DNA of 64,000 nt from JASHPR01 sp963749145 (GTDB lineage: Bacteria; Actinomycetota; Actinomycetes; Streptosporangiales; Streptosporangiaceae). The DNA lies in assembly GCA_963749145.1 (NCBI GenBank), contig CAVVLN010000002.1, positions 620,001 to 684,000 on the forward strand, given 5' to 3'. This document shows, piece by piece, positions 50,419 through 59,223 of the stretch (position 1 is the stretch's first letter; each line of letters opens with the position of its first letter). The notes beneath the pieces were generated by a model. The model searched no databases. It was not told where the DNA came from and worked only from the letters and a program-made list of their open reading frames with translations. The position numbers were made by a program, and so were the translations under genes.

Positions 50419-50502
50419 GCGGGTGTGGCGGAATTGGAATACGCGGCAGGTTTAGGTCCTGCTGGTGGAAACACTGTGGGGGTTCGAGTCCCCCCACCCG
50501 CA
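50419..50502 (+). tRNA. tRNA-Leu (anticodon UAG)
   Basis: Acceptor arms GCGGGTG (50419-50425) and CACCCGC (50495-50501) pair and the discriminator is A. The anticodon stem-loop is GCAGG-TTTAGGT-CCTGC, giving UAG. A long variable arm (GCTGGTGGAAACACTGT region) marks a class II tRNA, and GGGGGTTCGAGTCCCCC is the T arm. No CCA is encoded. Confidence 0.95.
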
Positions 50503-50783
50503 CGATCATGAGTTCATCCCCCGCCCCACCATTTGTTATGTCGCTAGATACCGGGTGACGCTCGAGGCGCTGGTCTCGCCGACGCGTCGTGTCTGATCGC
50601 GCCGGGCCACGCGCGGCTCATGGGCATGACAGACGCGGGCACCAGGAAGCCTGGTGTCGCTCGGGTGTTCGAAGTAACAGAACGTGCCTGCTCGGTGCTT
50701 ATCCGCTGTCAGCGGGTATGACATCCGGGAGGGCGCAACCGCGAGGTTGGCCAGCGCTACGGGGACAGGAAGCGCGCGAGCGG
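50503..50783 (+). promoter_or_regulatory. 281-base region between tRNA-Leu and the chemosensory operon
   Basis: No gene is visible. It should hold the operon promoter. Near its end 50736-50749 forms CAACC-GCGA-GGTTG, a hairpin with a GNRA tetraloop, followed by CAGCGCTACGG. CACCAGG/CCTGGTG makes another stem at about 50639-50655. The arrangement could be a structured leader, but it does not match any riboswitch consensus well enough to name. Confidence 0.35.
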
Positions 50784-52514
50784 ATGCCAAAGGAGCTGCT
50801 AACCGGGTCAGCGCGGCGCTTCGCCGTGGTGGCCGCGGTCGTCGTCGCGGTGATCGCGGCCGCGGTCGCCGTCACGATCTGGCGCTACGAGGACGCGCTC
50901 AGCCGGGCCGACGTGGCGATCGACGCCCGCCACGACGCGCGGCAAACCGAACAGCTCAACGCCATCTTCTGGCACGAGCACGAGGCGATGAACGAGTACC
51001 TGCTCAACCCGTCGCCCGCGAGCCTCCAGGAGATCAGCGGCCAGCACGCCGACTTCGCGGCCACCTCCGCCAACCTGGGCCAGAGCCAGACGCCGATCGA
51101 GACCCGTTACCGGCTGCTGGCGACGGCCGCCGACAACGGCTTCTACGCGCTGTTCACGCGGATCGACAGGGCCGCGGGCACGACCCGGCCGCGCGAGGTG
51201 ACGGCCATCGACCTGCTGGCGGGGAGCGAGACGGGTGTGCTGCGGCCGCTGGCCTCGGAGGATAGTGCGCAGCTGGCGCGCGCGGACAGCGCGCAGGCCA
51301 GCGCCAACGCCGCGGCCGACCAGGCGACCGGGGTCGGGATCACCGCCGCGATCCTGGCCGTGCTGGCCGGCATCGCGGGATCGCTGTTCGCGATCAGACT
51401 GCTGCGCCGGGCCGGCCAGCGGGAGCAGGATCTGAACGCGGCGCTGGAACGGCTGAACGAGCTGCTGGCCCGGCTCCGCTCCACCTCGTCCGTGCTCAGC
51501 GAGGTCACCGGCGAGCTGCGGCTGGCGGCCAAGAACGCGGAGGCGGTGACGAGCGAGCAGTCGTCGGCCGTGGCCGAGACCTCGGCCACGATCGAGGAGC
51601 TGGCCACGACGGCCGGCTCGATCGCCGACAACGCGCACGCGGTGGCGAAGGCGGCCGAGCGCACCGGTGACACCATGCGCGACATGCAGGAGAAGGTCGA
51701 GGCGATCGCCGCCCGCGCGCTCTCGCTCGGCGAGCGGGCGCAGAAGATCGGCGAGATCCTGGAGCTGATCAACGAGATCGCGGCCCAGACGAACCTGCTC
51801 GCGCTGAACGCGGCGATCGAGGCGGCGCGGGCGGGGGAGGCGGGCAAGGGCTTCGCGGTCGTGGCCGCCGAGGTGCGCAAGCTCGCGGAGCGGTCGGTGC
51901 AGTCGACCGAGTCGATCAGCGTGATCATCACGGGAGTCCAGGACGAGACCAACGCAACGATCATGGCGACCGAGCAGGGCACCCGCCAGGCCCGCGAGGT
52001 CGGCGACCTGATGACGTCGACGGCGAGCATGCTGGAGCAGTCGATCCTCGCCACTCAGCAGCAGAAGTCGGCCGCCGACCAGGTCGACACCGCGAGCCAG
52101 CAGATCCGGGAGGCGGCCGACCAGCTCGCGACCGAGCAGGCGAAGTGGGCCGCCACCGCCGGCCGGCTGGAGACGCTGGTGGAGGAGCTGGACCGGGCGC
52201 TACAGGACGAGAGCCAGGCGAACGGCCGTGGGCGTTTACGTGCGGCTGAGGGTAGCCGCCGAGGCCTACGCGGTGCCCGTCGAGCACGTGCTCGAGGTGG
52301 CCGACCTCGGCGAGGTCACACCCGTGCCCGGGGCGCGCCCGGCCTGGCTCGGCGTCAGGCACCTGCGCGGCCGGATCCTGCCCGTGGCCGACCTGGCCCT
52401 GCTGCTCGGGATCGGCCGGAACGCGCCGCCCGCCCGCCTGCTGGTGGCACAGGACGCCGAGCGCCGGGCCGGGTTCGCGATCGACGAGGTCAGCGGGATC
52501 GGCGAGCTTCCTGA
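50784..52514 (+). CDS. Methyl-accepting chemotaxis protein (C-terminus uncertain)
   Basis: ATG 50784. A membrane helix (VVAAVVVAVIAAAVAVTIW) and an extracytoplasmic helical sensor region (about residues 34-190) come first, then a second helix (GITAAILAVLAGIAGSLFAI) and a long cytoplasmic coiled coil. The highly conserved tip EIAAQTNLLALNAAIEAARA, then GKGFAVVAAEVRKLAERS, docks CheA and CheW. No clear HAMP domain and no C-terminal CheR-binding pentapeptide are visible. The recognisable protein ends near VEELDRALQDESQAN (about 52220). The remaining 95 residues are Arg/Gly-rich, overlap cheW in another frame and look spurious, so a lost stop or frameshift is likely. Confidence 0.85.
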   Translation: MPKELLTGSARRFAVVAAVVVAVIAAAVAVTIWRYEDALSRADVAIDARHDARQTEQLNAIFWHEHEAMNEYLLNPSPASLQEISGQHADFAATSANLGQSQTPIETRYRLLATAADNGFYALFTRIDRAAGTTRPREVTAIDLLAGSETGVLRPLASEDSAQLARADSAQASANAAADQATGVGITAAILAVLAGIAGSLFAIRLLRRAGQREQDLNAALERLNELLARLRSTSSVLSEVTGELRLAAKNAEAVTSEQSSAVAETSATIEELATTAGSIADNAHAVAKAAERTGDTMRDMQEKVEAIAARALSLGERAQKIGEILELINEIAAQTNLLALNAAIEAARAGEAGKGFAVVAAEVRKLAERSVQSTESISVIITGVQDETNATIMATEQGTRQAREVGDLMTSTASMLEQSILATQQQKSAADQVDTASQQIREAADQLATEQAKWAATAGRLETLVEELDRALQDESQANGRGRLRAAEGSRRGLRGARRARARGGRPRRGHTRARGAPGLARRQAPARPDPARGRPGPAARDRPERAARPPAGGTGRRAPGRVRDRRGQRDRRAS

Positions 52515-52632
52515 TCCGGCCGAGGACGCCGAGTCCGACCTGCTGGCCGGGGCGGCGCTCAGCCAGGGTGACCTGGTCGGCGTCATCGACGTGGCCCGGG
52601 TCTTCGACGCGCTGGAAGAGGCCAGGCCATGA
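52228..52632 (+). CDS. cheW: CheW-like coupling protein
   Basis: 134 residues: VRLRVAAEAYAVPVEHVLEV, LGEVTPVPGARPAWLGVRHL, RGRILPVADLALLLGI and GDLVGVIDVARVFDALEE. CheW links the receptor tip to the CheA P5 domain. The GTG 52228 start lies inside the over-long MCP frame. It overlaps cheA by four bases (ATGA). Confidence 0.9.
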   Translation: MGVYVRLRVAAEAYAVPVEHVLEVADLGEVTPVPGARPAWLGVRHLRGRILPVADLALLLGIGRNAPPARLLVAQDAERRAGFAIDEVSGIGELPDPAEDAESDLLAGAALSQGDLVGVIDVARVFDALEEARP

Positions 52633-54689
52633 GCGGGCTCGATACCGAGCTGGCCGGCATCTTCCACGACGAGGCAACGCAGCGGCTCGAGCAGATGGAC
52701 GCGGTGCTACTCGCGGTCGAGTCCGGCCAGGCCGACCGCGCCGCCGTGGACGCGCTGTTCCGCGACGCGCACACCATCAAGGGCGCGGCCAGCATGCTCG
52801 GCCTGGACGACATCCGCACGCTCGCGCACGCCGCCGAGGACGTGCTGGCCCTGGTCCGCGGCACAGGCGCCTTCCCGCGGGAGCTGGCGGCGCCGCTGCT
52901 GCGGGCAACCGTGGCGCTGCGGGCCATGGTGCGCGGGTCCGCCGGGCCGGGCGGGCCCGCCGAGCCCGGCGGGACCACGGAGCCGCCGCCGCTCGGCGAC
53001 CTGCTGCGCGAGCTCGCCGCCTGCCGCGCGGCGCTGCCCGGCGGCGGCGCGGTGCCGGCGGGCGAGGGCGCGGTGCCTGCCCCGGAGCGTCCTGCCCCGG
53101 AGCCGCCCGCGGCCGGGGCCTCGGTCCCGCCGCCCCGCGGCCCGGCCGCGCCTGCTGCGCCGGCCGCGCCGGCCGCGCTGCGGGTGCCGGCCGCGAAGAT
53201 CGACCACCTGATCGACGTGACCGGCGAGATCATGCAGTACCGGCACCGCATGGAGCACCTGCTGGGCCAGCAGTCCCCGATGGCCCCGGAGCTGGCCGAG
53301 ATCGTCTCCGGTGGCGAGCGCATGCTCGATGACCTCAAGGACACCGCGGTCGGGATGCGGACGCTGCCGCTGGGCGTGATCACCGCGCCGCTGCCCCGGG
53401 CCGTGCGGGACATCGCGCACGCCGCGGGCAAGGAGGTCGACTTCATCGTCGTCGGGGGCGACACCGAGATCGACCGGGTCATCCTGGAGAGCCTGTCCGA
53501 GCCGCTCACGCACCTGCTGCGCAACGCCGTCGGGCACGGCATCGAGCCCCCGGCCGAGCGGGAGCGGGCCGGCAAGCCGCCCCGCGGCCGGGTCGAGCTG
53601 CGCGCCGTCCCGCGCGGCAGCATGGTCGAGATCGTGGTCGCCGACGACGGCCGGGGCGTCTCGCCCGAGGTGGCCGGGGCGGCCAGCCGCGAGGGATCGC
53701 TCGCCGCGCTGCTCACCCGGCCGGGGTACTCGACGGCGGGCCAGGTGACCGAGCTGGCCGGGCGCGGGGTCGGCCTCGACGCGGTCAGGGGCTACGTGAC
53801 CGCGCTCGGCGGCAGCCTCGACGTACGCAGCGAGCCGGGGCACGGCATGGAAGTCGCGCTGCGGCTCCCGCTCGCCCTGGCCCTGAGCGAGGTGCTGCTC
53901 TTCGAGCGCGGCCCGGCCGCCTTCGGCGTCCCGCTCGCCACCGTTGAGGAGGTGGTGATGGTGACCACCACCCTGAAGCTGCAGGGCCAGCCCGCCCTGG
54001 TGATCCGCGAGCGGTCGCTGCCGGTCGCTGACGTCGCCGCGGTCATCGGCGCGGCGGCGCCGCCGCCGGGCGAGCGGTCACCGGGCATCGTCATCTCGGT
54101 CGGCGGCCACCGGGCCGTCGTCACCTGTGACGCGCTGCTCGGCACCGAGGAGGTCGTGGTCAAGCCGCTCGGCCTGGCCAGCACGCCCGGGTACCTCGGC
54201 GCCGCCATACTCGGCGACGGCCGGATCGCCCTGCTGATCGAGCCGGCCACGCTAGCCCGGGGGTCCGCGCGCGCAGCCGGCCAGGCCCCGGCCGGTGCCG
54301 CGCCCGGTCCGGTCCGGGCGCCCAAGGTGCTCGTGGTCGAGGACTCCTTCACCGTCCGCGAGCTGCAGCGCAGCATCCTGGAGGCGTCCGGCTACCCGGT
54401 GGCGACCGCGCGTGACGGGCGGGACGCGCTGGCCGCCCTCGACCGCGACCCCCAGATCGCGCTGGTGATCACCGACCTGGAAATGCCCGAGCTGGACGGG
54501 ATCGGGCTCACCCGGGCGATCCGCGCCGACCCGGCCCGCTCGTCGCTACCGGTCGTCATCGTCACCGCGCGCGCCGCCGAGGAGGACCGGCGCCGGGGGA
54601 TCGAGGCCGGCGCCGACGCGTACATGGCCAAGCGCAGCTTCGACCAGCACGCGCTGCTCGGCCTCGTCGAGCGGCTGGTGGGGCGGTGA
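52629..54689 (+). CDS. cheA: Hybrid CheA histidine kinase with C-terminal receiver
   Basis: 686 residues. The Hpt domain has the phospho-accepting His48 (DAHTIKGAASMLGL). An Ala/Pro linker replaces a P2 domain. The dimerisation helix pair (IDHLIDVTGEIMQYRHRMEH) follows, then the kinase core with HLLRNAVGHGIEPPAERERA (N box), VVADDGRGVSPEVAG (G1) and LAGRGVGLDAVRGYVTALGG (G2). A CheW-like P5 domain and a receiver at about residues 565-684 (VVEDSFTVRELQRS, ITDLEMPELDGIGL, AYMAKRSF) complete it. The receiver may act as a phosphate sink. It phosphorylates CheB and probably the REC-PIG-L protein downstream. Confidence 0.93.
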   Translation: MSGLDTELAGIFHDEATQRLEQMDAVLLAVESGQADRAAVDALFRDAHTIKGAASMLGLDDIRTLAHAAEDVLALVRGTGAFPRELAAPLLRATVALRAMVRGSAGPGGPAEPGGTTEPPPLGDLLRELAACRAALPGGGAVPAGEGAVPAPERPAPEPPAAGASVPPPRGPAAPAAPAAPAALRVPAAKIDHLIDVTGEIMQYRHRMEHLLGQQSPMAPELAEIVSGGERMLDDLKDTAVGMRTLPLGVITAPLPRAVRDIAHAAGKEVDFIVVGGDTEIDRVILESLSEPLTHLLRNAVGHGIEPPAERERAGKPPRGRVELRAVPRGSMVEIVVADDGRGVSPEVAGAASREGSLAALLTRPGYSTAGQVTELAGRGVGLDAVRGYVTALGGSLDVRSEPGHGMEVALRLPLALALSEVLLFERGPAAFGVPLATVEEVVMVTTTLKLQGQPALVIRERSLPVADVAAVIGAAAPPPGERSPGIVISVGGHRAVVTCDALLGTEEVVVKPLGLASTPGYLGAAILGDGRIALLIEPATLARGSARAAGQAPAGAAPGPVRAPKVLVVEDSFTVRELQRSILEASGYPVATARDGRDALAALDRDPQIALVITDLEMPELDGIGLTRAIRADPARSSLPVVIVTARAAEEDRRRGIEAGADAYMAKRSFDQHALLGLVERLVGR

Positions 54690-55729
54690 CCGTGACCGCG
54701 ATACGGGTGCTGATGTGCGAGGACTCCCGGGTTTACGCGATTGCGCTGCGGCGGATGCTGGAGTACGACGGCGACATCAGGGTTCTCGCGGTCTGCGGCA
54801 CCGCCGAGCAGGCGATGGCCGCGCTGCCCGGGGTCCGGCCGGACCTGCTGACCATGGACGTCGAGCTGCCCGGCAAGGACGGGCTCGAGGCCGTCGGCGA
54901 GATCATGAGCTCCCGGCCGCTGCCGATCCTGGTGCTGTCCAGCCATGTCGCGGGCAGCGAGAAGGCCGCGGCCGCGCTCGCGGCCGGTGCCCTGGACGCC
55001 ATCGCCAAGGACGACCTCGACCTGCACGATCCGGCGGGCACCATGGGGGTGGCGTTCCGGCACCGGGTCCGGATGCTCTCCCAGGCCCGGGTGATCCGGC
55101 ACCCGGGGTTCCGGCTGGCCACCCGGCCCGCCGCCCGGGGCCTCGCGCACCGGGCGGCTGTCGTCGGCATCTGCGCCAGCGTCGGCGGCCCGGAACTGCT
55201 GATGTTCCTGCTCAGCGCGCTGCCCGCCGACTACCCGGTCCCGCTGCTGATCGTGCAGCACATGGCCGCCGGGTTCACCGACGGACTGGTCCGCTGGCTC
55301 GACCGGGCGGTGGCGATCCCGGCCCGCGTCGCGACCGCCGGGACGCGGGCCACCGCCGGGGCCTGGATCGCGCCGCACGGCTCGCATCTGACGCTGACCG
55401 GGGCCGGCGAACTGGCCCTGGACTCCCGCACCGTTGTCGGCCACCACCGGCCGTCCGGGGACATCCTGCTGGACAGCATCGCCGAGAGCGCCGGCCGGGC
55501 CGGCGTCGCGGTCGTGCTCAGCGGGATGGGCCGGGACGGGGCCGCGGGCGCCGCCGCGGTGCGCCGCCGCGGCGGCCTCGCGATCGCGCAGGACGAGAAG
55601 TCGTCGGTGGTGTTCGGGATGCCGAAGGCCGCCATCGATCAGGGGGTCGACGTGGTGCTGGCTCCGGGCGAGATCCTCAGCTGCCTGCTGCGGCTGCGCT
55701 ACGAACCGCTCTTTGGGGCCCGGGTGTGA
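54686..55729 (+). CDS. cheB: CheB methylesterase response regulator
   Basis: 347 residues. The receiver domain (RVLMCEDSRVYAIALRRMLE, then LLTMDVELPGKDG and AIAKDD) is followed by the CheB esterase with GICASVGGPELLMFLLSALP (Ser), LIVQHMAAGFTDGLVRWLDR (His) and AVVLSGMGRDGAAGAAAVRR (Asp). It removes methyl groups from the MCP to reset adaptation when phosphorylated by CheA. Overlaps cheA (ATGA) and cheR (GTGA). Confidence 0.94.
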   Translation: MTVTAIRVLMCEDSRVYAIALRRMLEYDGDIRVLAVCGTAEQAMAALPGVRPDLLTMDVELPGKDGLEAVGEIMSSRPLPILVLSSHVAGSEKAAAALAAGALDAIAKDDLDLHDPAGTMGVAFRHRVRMLSQARVIRHPGFRLATRPAARGLAHRAAVVGICASVGGPELLMFLLSALPADYPVPLLIVQHMAAGFTDGLVRWLDRAVAIPARVATAGTRATAGAWIAPHGSHLTLTGAGELALDSRTVVGHHRPSGDILLDSIAESAGRAGVAVVLSGMGRDGAAGAAAVRRRGGLAIAQDEKSSVVFGMPKAAIDQGVDVVLAPGEILSCLLRLRYEPLFGARV

Positions 55730-57030
55730 GCGGCCTCGCCGACCTCGCGGAACTCGTGCGCCGGGAGGCGGGCATCGTGCTGCCTGCCTCGCGCGAGACC
55801 GCCATCCGCGCCGCCGTGGACCGCGCCGCCCCGGGCCTGGATCCGGGCGCGTTCGTGCGTGCCGCCGCGGATCCGCGGGACGGCCGGAGCCTGGTGAACC
55901 GGCTGATCGACGAGGTAACCGTGCAGGAGACGGCCTTCGTCCGGGACTCCGATCAGCTCGACGCGATCGACTGGCCCGGCCTGTGGCGGGCCGCCCGGGC
56001 GGCCGGATCGCCGCAGATCCGGGTCTGGAGCGCCGGCTGTGCCAGCGGGGAGGAGGCGTACACGCTGGCCCTGCTCGCGGCCGAGGCGTTTGCCCCGCAG
56101 CCACCGCCGGTCGACGTGCTGGGCACGGACATCTCCGGCGCCGCGCTCGCGGCGGCCACGGCCGGCCGGTACCGGGAGCGCGCGGTGCGGGACCTGAAGC
56201 CGTCGCTACGCCGGCGCTACCTCGACCGCCAGGGCGACGGCAGCTACCTGGTCGGCGAGCGGCTGCGCGGCCGGGTCCGGCTGCGGCGGCACAACCTGGC
56301 CCGCGATCCGATCCCGCCGCCCGGCGAGTGCGGATTCGACCTGGTCACCTGCAGGAATGTCCTCATCTACTTCGATCAGCGCATCGTCAGCCGGGTGATC
56401 GGGTCACTGCGAGGGTCGGTCAGGCCGGGCGGGACGCTGCTGCTCGGCGCGGCGGACGCACTGCGGGCCTCGGTCCCGGCCTCGGTCCCGGCTGCGGCCA
56501 ACGCCCCGGGCCGGCCGGCCGAAGACCCGGAGTCGGCCCCGGCCCCGGGCCGGGCGGCGGCCCGGCCGCTGCGGCGGCCGCTGCGCAGCGAGCCGCCGGT
56601 GCCGCGGGAGCGGCGGCTGGCGGCGGCGCTGGAGGCGGCGAACCAGGGGGACCACGCCGCCGCCGCGGCCCAGGTCGTCGCGCTGCTGGCCGCCGACCCG
56701 CTCGACGCCGACGCGCATTTCGTCGACGGCCTGGTCAGCCTGGAGTCGGGCCGCCCGGCCGCGGCGGCGGCCGCGCTGCGCCGCGCGCTCTATGCCGACC
56801 CGGGCTTCGGGCTCGCGGCGTTCACCCTCGGCCGGGCCTACGACGCGCTGGGCGACGCCGCCGCCGCGCGGCGCAGCTACGAGGTGGCCCTGCGCACGCT
56901 CGACCCCGACGACGACCGGCACGGGCCGTTGCTGCAGCAGGTCGACATCGGCGACATCGCGGGGGCATGCCGGGCCCGTCTGGCGGCCCTGGCCCGGGGT
57001 AGCCGGGCGGGAAGTTATCACGTATTGTAG
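55726..57030 (+). CDS. cheR: CheR methyltransferase with TPR extension
   Basis: 434 residues from GTG 55726. LADLAELVRREAGIVLPASR is the N-terminal helical part. VTVQETAFVRD, VWSAGCASGEEAYTLALLAA (SAM site), LGTDISGAALAAATAGRY and CGFDLVTCRNVLIYFDQRIV are CheR motifs. The last 140 residues are TPR-like (LAAALEAANQGDHAAAAAQV, then LGRAYDALGDAAAARRSYEV), as in alternative-function systems such as WspC or FrzF. It methylates receptor Glu residues, probably recruited through the TPRs since the MCP lacks a pentapeptide. Confidence 0.92.
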   Translation: MSGLADLAELVRREAGIVLPASRETAIRAAVDRAAPGLDPGAFVRAAADPRDGRSLVNRLIDEVTVQETAFVRDSDQLDAIDWPGLWRAARAAGSPQIRVWSAGCASGEEAYTLALLAAEAFAPQPPPVDVLGTDISGAALAAATAGRYRERAVRDLKPSLRRRYLDRQGDGSYLVGERLRGRVRLRRHNLARDPIPPPGECGFDLVTCRNVLIYFDQRIVSRVIGSLRGSVRPGGTLLLGAADALRASVPASVPAAANAPGRPAEDPESAPAPGRAAARPLRRPLRSEPPVPRERRLAAALEAANQGDHAAAAAQVVALLAADPLDADAHFVDGLVSLESGRPAAAAAALRRALYADPGFGLAAFTLGRAYDALGDAAAARRSYEVALRTLDPDDDRHGPLLQQVDIGDIAGACRARLAALARGSRAGSYHVL

Positions 57031-57094
57031 CCACTACATAGCTCTTTGCTACAAACAGCCGGTCAGTGCGCACGGTCTCGGGGGCGACTGGAGC

Positions 57095-58192
57095 ATGACG
57101 ACTAGCGGTCACGGTGAATCGCCGGGGCGGATCCTGATCGTCGACGACGACCCGGTGACCGGTCGCCTGCTCAGCCGGCTGCTGGCCGACCGCGGCGGCT
57201 TCGACGTCACGCATACCCAAGACCCGGCCGTCGCGCTGCAGCGGGCCAGCACGGAGCGCTGGGACCTGGTGCTGACCGACGTGGAGATGCCGGGCATGAA
57301 CGGCCTGGAGCTGCTGCAGGCGCTGCGCCGGGCCGCGCCGGCCCTGCCGGTCGTCGTGATCACCGGGCACGCGTCGGTGGACTACGCGGTGACCGCGCTG
57401 CGCGATCACGCCGACGAGTTCCTGCAGAAGTCGATGCCGCCCGAGGAACTCGTCGCCGCCGTCAGCCAGGCGCTGGCCGCCGGCCGGGCCGCCCGGCTCG
57501 CGGCCCGGCAGGCGGTGCTCGCGATCGGCGCGCACCCCGACGACGTCGAGATCGGCGCGGCCGGCACGCTGCTCGTGCACCGCGCGATGGGCCACGAGGT
57601 GTCGATCCTCACGCTCAGCCGCGGCGCCCGCGGCGGCAGCGAGGCCACCCGGGTCGGCGAGTCCGAGCTGGCGGCGCTGGCCATGGGCGCCACGCTGTTC
57701 CTGGACGACCTCACCGACACCCAGATCAGCGAGGGCGACCCGACGATCGGCGCGATCAGCCGGGTGGTCGAGACCGTGCGGCCGACCGTGATCTACACCC
57801 ATTCACCGCACGACGTCCACCAGGACCACCGCAACGTGCACCGGGCGGCCATGGTGGCGGCGCGGACGGTCCGGCGGGTCTACTGCTTCCAGTCCCCGTC
57901 GGCCACGGTCGACTTCCGGCCGACCCGCTTCGTGACCATCGACGAGCAGCTCGAGCGCAAGCTGATGGCCATCCACGCGTTCGCCTCGCAGACCCAGATC
58001 CGGGCCTACCTGGAGCCGGAACTGATCCAGTCCACCGCGCGCTACTGGTCCCGCTACGGCGACGGGCGTTACGCCGAGGCCTTCGAGGTGATCCGGGAGA
58101 CCGCCACCGACGGCCAGCCCGCGGGCCCGGCCCCGGGCATGGCGGCGCCCGCCCCCAAGGGCGAGCTCGCCGACGCGCCACAGCCAGCCTGA
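57095..58192 (+). CDS. Receiver domain fused to PIG-L/LmbE deacetylase
   Basis: 365 residues. Residues 12-128 are a receiver (RILIVDDDPVTGRLLSRLLA, phospho-Asp62 in LVLTDVEMPGMNG, Thr90 in VVVITGHAS, Lys112 in FLQKSMPP). Residues 139-335 are a PIG-L deacetylase with AIGAHPDDVEIGAAGTLLVH (zinc H-x-D-D) and THSPHDVHQDHRNVHRAAM (second His site). PIG-L enzymes remove N-acetyl from GlcNAc-type substrates. The fusion implies that deacetylation is switched by phosphorylation, with CheA as likely kinase. The ATG is 64 bases after cheR; the ATP-grasp gene follows after 26. Confidence 0.9.
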   Translation: MTTSGHGESPGRILIVDDDPVTGRLLSRLLADRGGFDVTHTQDPAVALQRASTERWDLVLTDVEMPGMNGLELLQALRRAAPALPVVVITGHASVDYAVTALRDHADEFLQKSMPPEELVAAVSQALAAGRAARLAARQAVLAIGAHPDDVEIGAAGTLLVHRAMGHEVSILTLSRGARGGSEATRVGESELAALAMGATLFLDDLTDTQISEGDPTIGAISRVVETVRPTVIYTHSPHDVHQDHRNVHRAAMVAARTVRRVYCFQSPSATVDFRPTRFVTIDEQLERKLMAIHAFASQTQIRAYLEPELIQSTARYWSRYGDGRYAEAFEVIRETATDGQPAGPAPGMAAPAPKGELADAPQPA

Positions 58193-58218
58193 CCAGCCCA
58201 CGACCACGGAGGTGCCGC

Positions 58219-59223
58219 ATGGCCGGTAGCGTCCCGAACATCCCGCTGCGAACCGTCCGGGTCCTGGTCACCGGAGCCGGGGGACCCGCCGCGGTGTCGG
58301 TGATGAAGTCGCTGGGCGCCGATCCGTCGGTGAGCGTGATCGCCGCCGACATGGACCCGTGGGCGGCCGGCCTGTACCTGGTGCCGCCGGACCAGCGGAC
58401 GCTGGTCCCGGCCGGCGCGGCCCCGGAGTTCGTCGACGTCACCATGGAGCGCTGCCTCGAGCTGGGGGTCGACGTGCTCATCCCCACCTGCGACGCCGAG
58501 CTGCAGCCGCTGGGCCAGGCCCGGGCCGACTTCCGGCGGGCCGACATCGAACTGCTGCTCGCGCCCGACCAGGCGCTGGAGGTCTGCCTGGACAAGCTGG
58601 CCCTGGCCGAGCGCTGCGCCGGGCCCGTCCCGGTGCCGCGGACCGAGCGGCTCGACAAGATCGAGGACCCCGGCTCCTGGGCCTACCCGGTGATGGTCAA
58701 GCCGCGGCGGGGCAGCGGCTCGCGGGGCATCTCGGTGATCACGTCCAGCCAGGAGCTCGCCCGGCGGGAGCCGTCGGCCGACTACATCGTCCAGGATTAC
58801 CTGCCCGGTGCGGAGTACTCCGTCGACGTGCTCGCCGACATCACCGGCCACGTGGTGGCGTCCGTGCCCCGGGTGCGCGAGCGGGTCGACTCCGGGGTGT
58901 CGGTGGCCGGCCGCACGCTGCACGACCAGGAACTGGAGCGGCTCGGCGCCGCCGTGGCCGCTGTCACCGGCCTCACCTACGTCGCGAACGTGCAGTTCCG
59001 CCGGGACGCGGCCGGCCTGCCGGCGCTGCTCGAGGTGAACCCGCGCTTCCCCGGGACAATGCCGCTGACGGTCGCCAGCGGCGTCGACATGCCGCTGCTG
59101 GCGCTGGACTCGCTGCGCGGCAAGCCGCTGCCCGAGCAGGTCGGGTTCCGCGAGGTAGCCATGGTCCGCTACCTCGAGGAGCGGTTCATCGAGCTCGGCG
59201 AGGTTCAGCAGGTGGCGGCGTGA
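58219..59223 (+). CDS. ATP-grasp carboxylate-amine ligase-like enzyme
   Basis: 334 residues. RVLVTGAGGPAAVSVMKSLG is a pre-ATP-grasp Rossmann fold (CarB/PylC style). YPVMVKPRRGSGSRGISVIT binds ATP, DYIVQDYLPGAEYSVDVLAD follows, and LLEVNPRFPGTMPLTVASGV supplies the metal ligands. It should join a carboxylate to an amine or nucleophile with ATP. Start ATG 58219 has GGAGGTGCCGC upstream. Overlaps the PHP gene by four bases. A free amine made by the deacetylase is a possible acceptor, which is speculative. Confidence 0.85.
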   Translation: MAGSVPNIPLRTVRVLVTGAGGPAAVSVMKSLGADPSVSVIAADMDPWAAGLYLVPPDQRTLVPAGAAPEFVDVTMERCLELGVDVLIPTCDAELQPLGQARADFRRADIELLLAPDQALEVCLDKLALAERCAGPVPVPRTERLDKIEDPGSWAYPVMVKPRRGSGSRGISVITSSQELARREPSADYIVQDYLPGAEYSVDVLADITGHVVASVPRVRERVDSGVSVAGRTLHDQELERLGAAVAAVTGLTYVANVQFRRDAAGLPALLEVNPRFPGTMPLTVASGVDMPLLALDSLRGKPLPEQVGFREVAMVRYLEERFIELGEVQQVAA

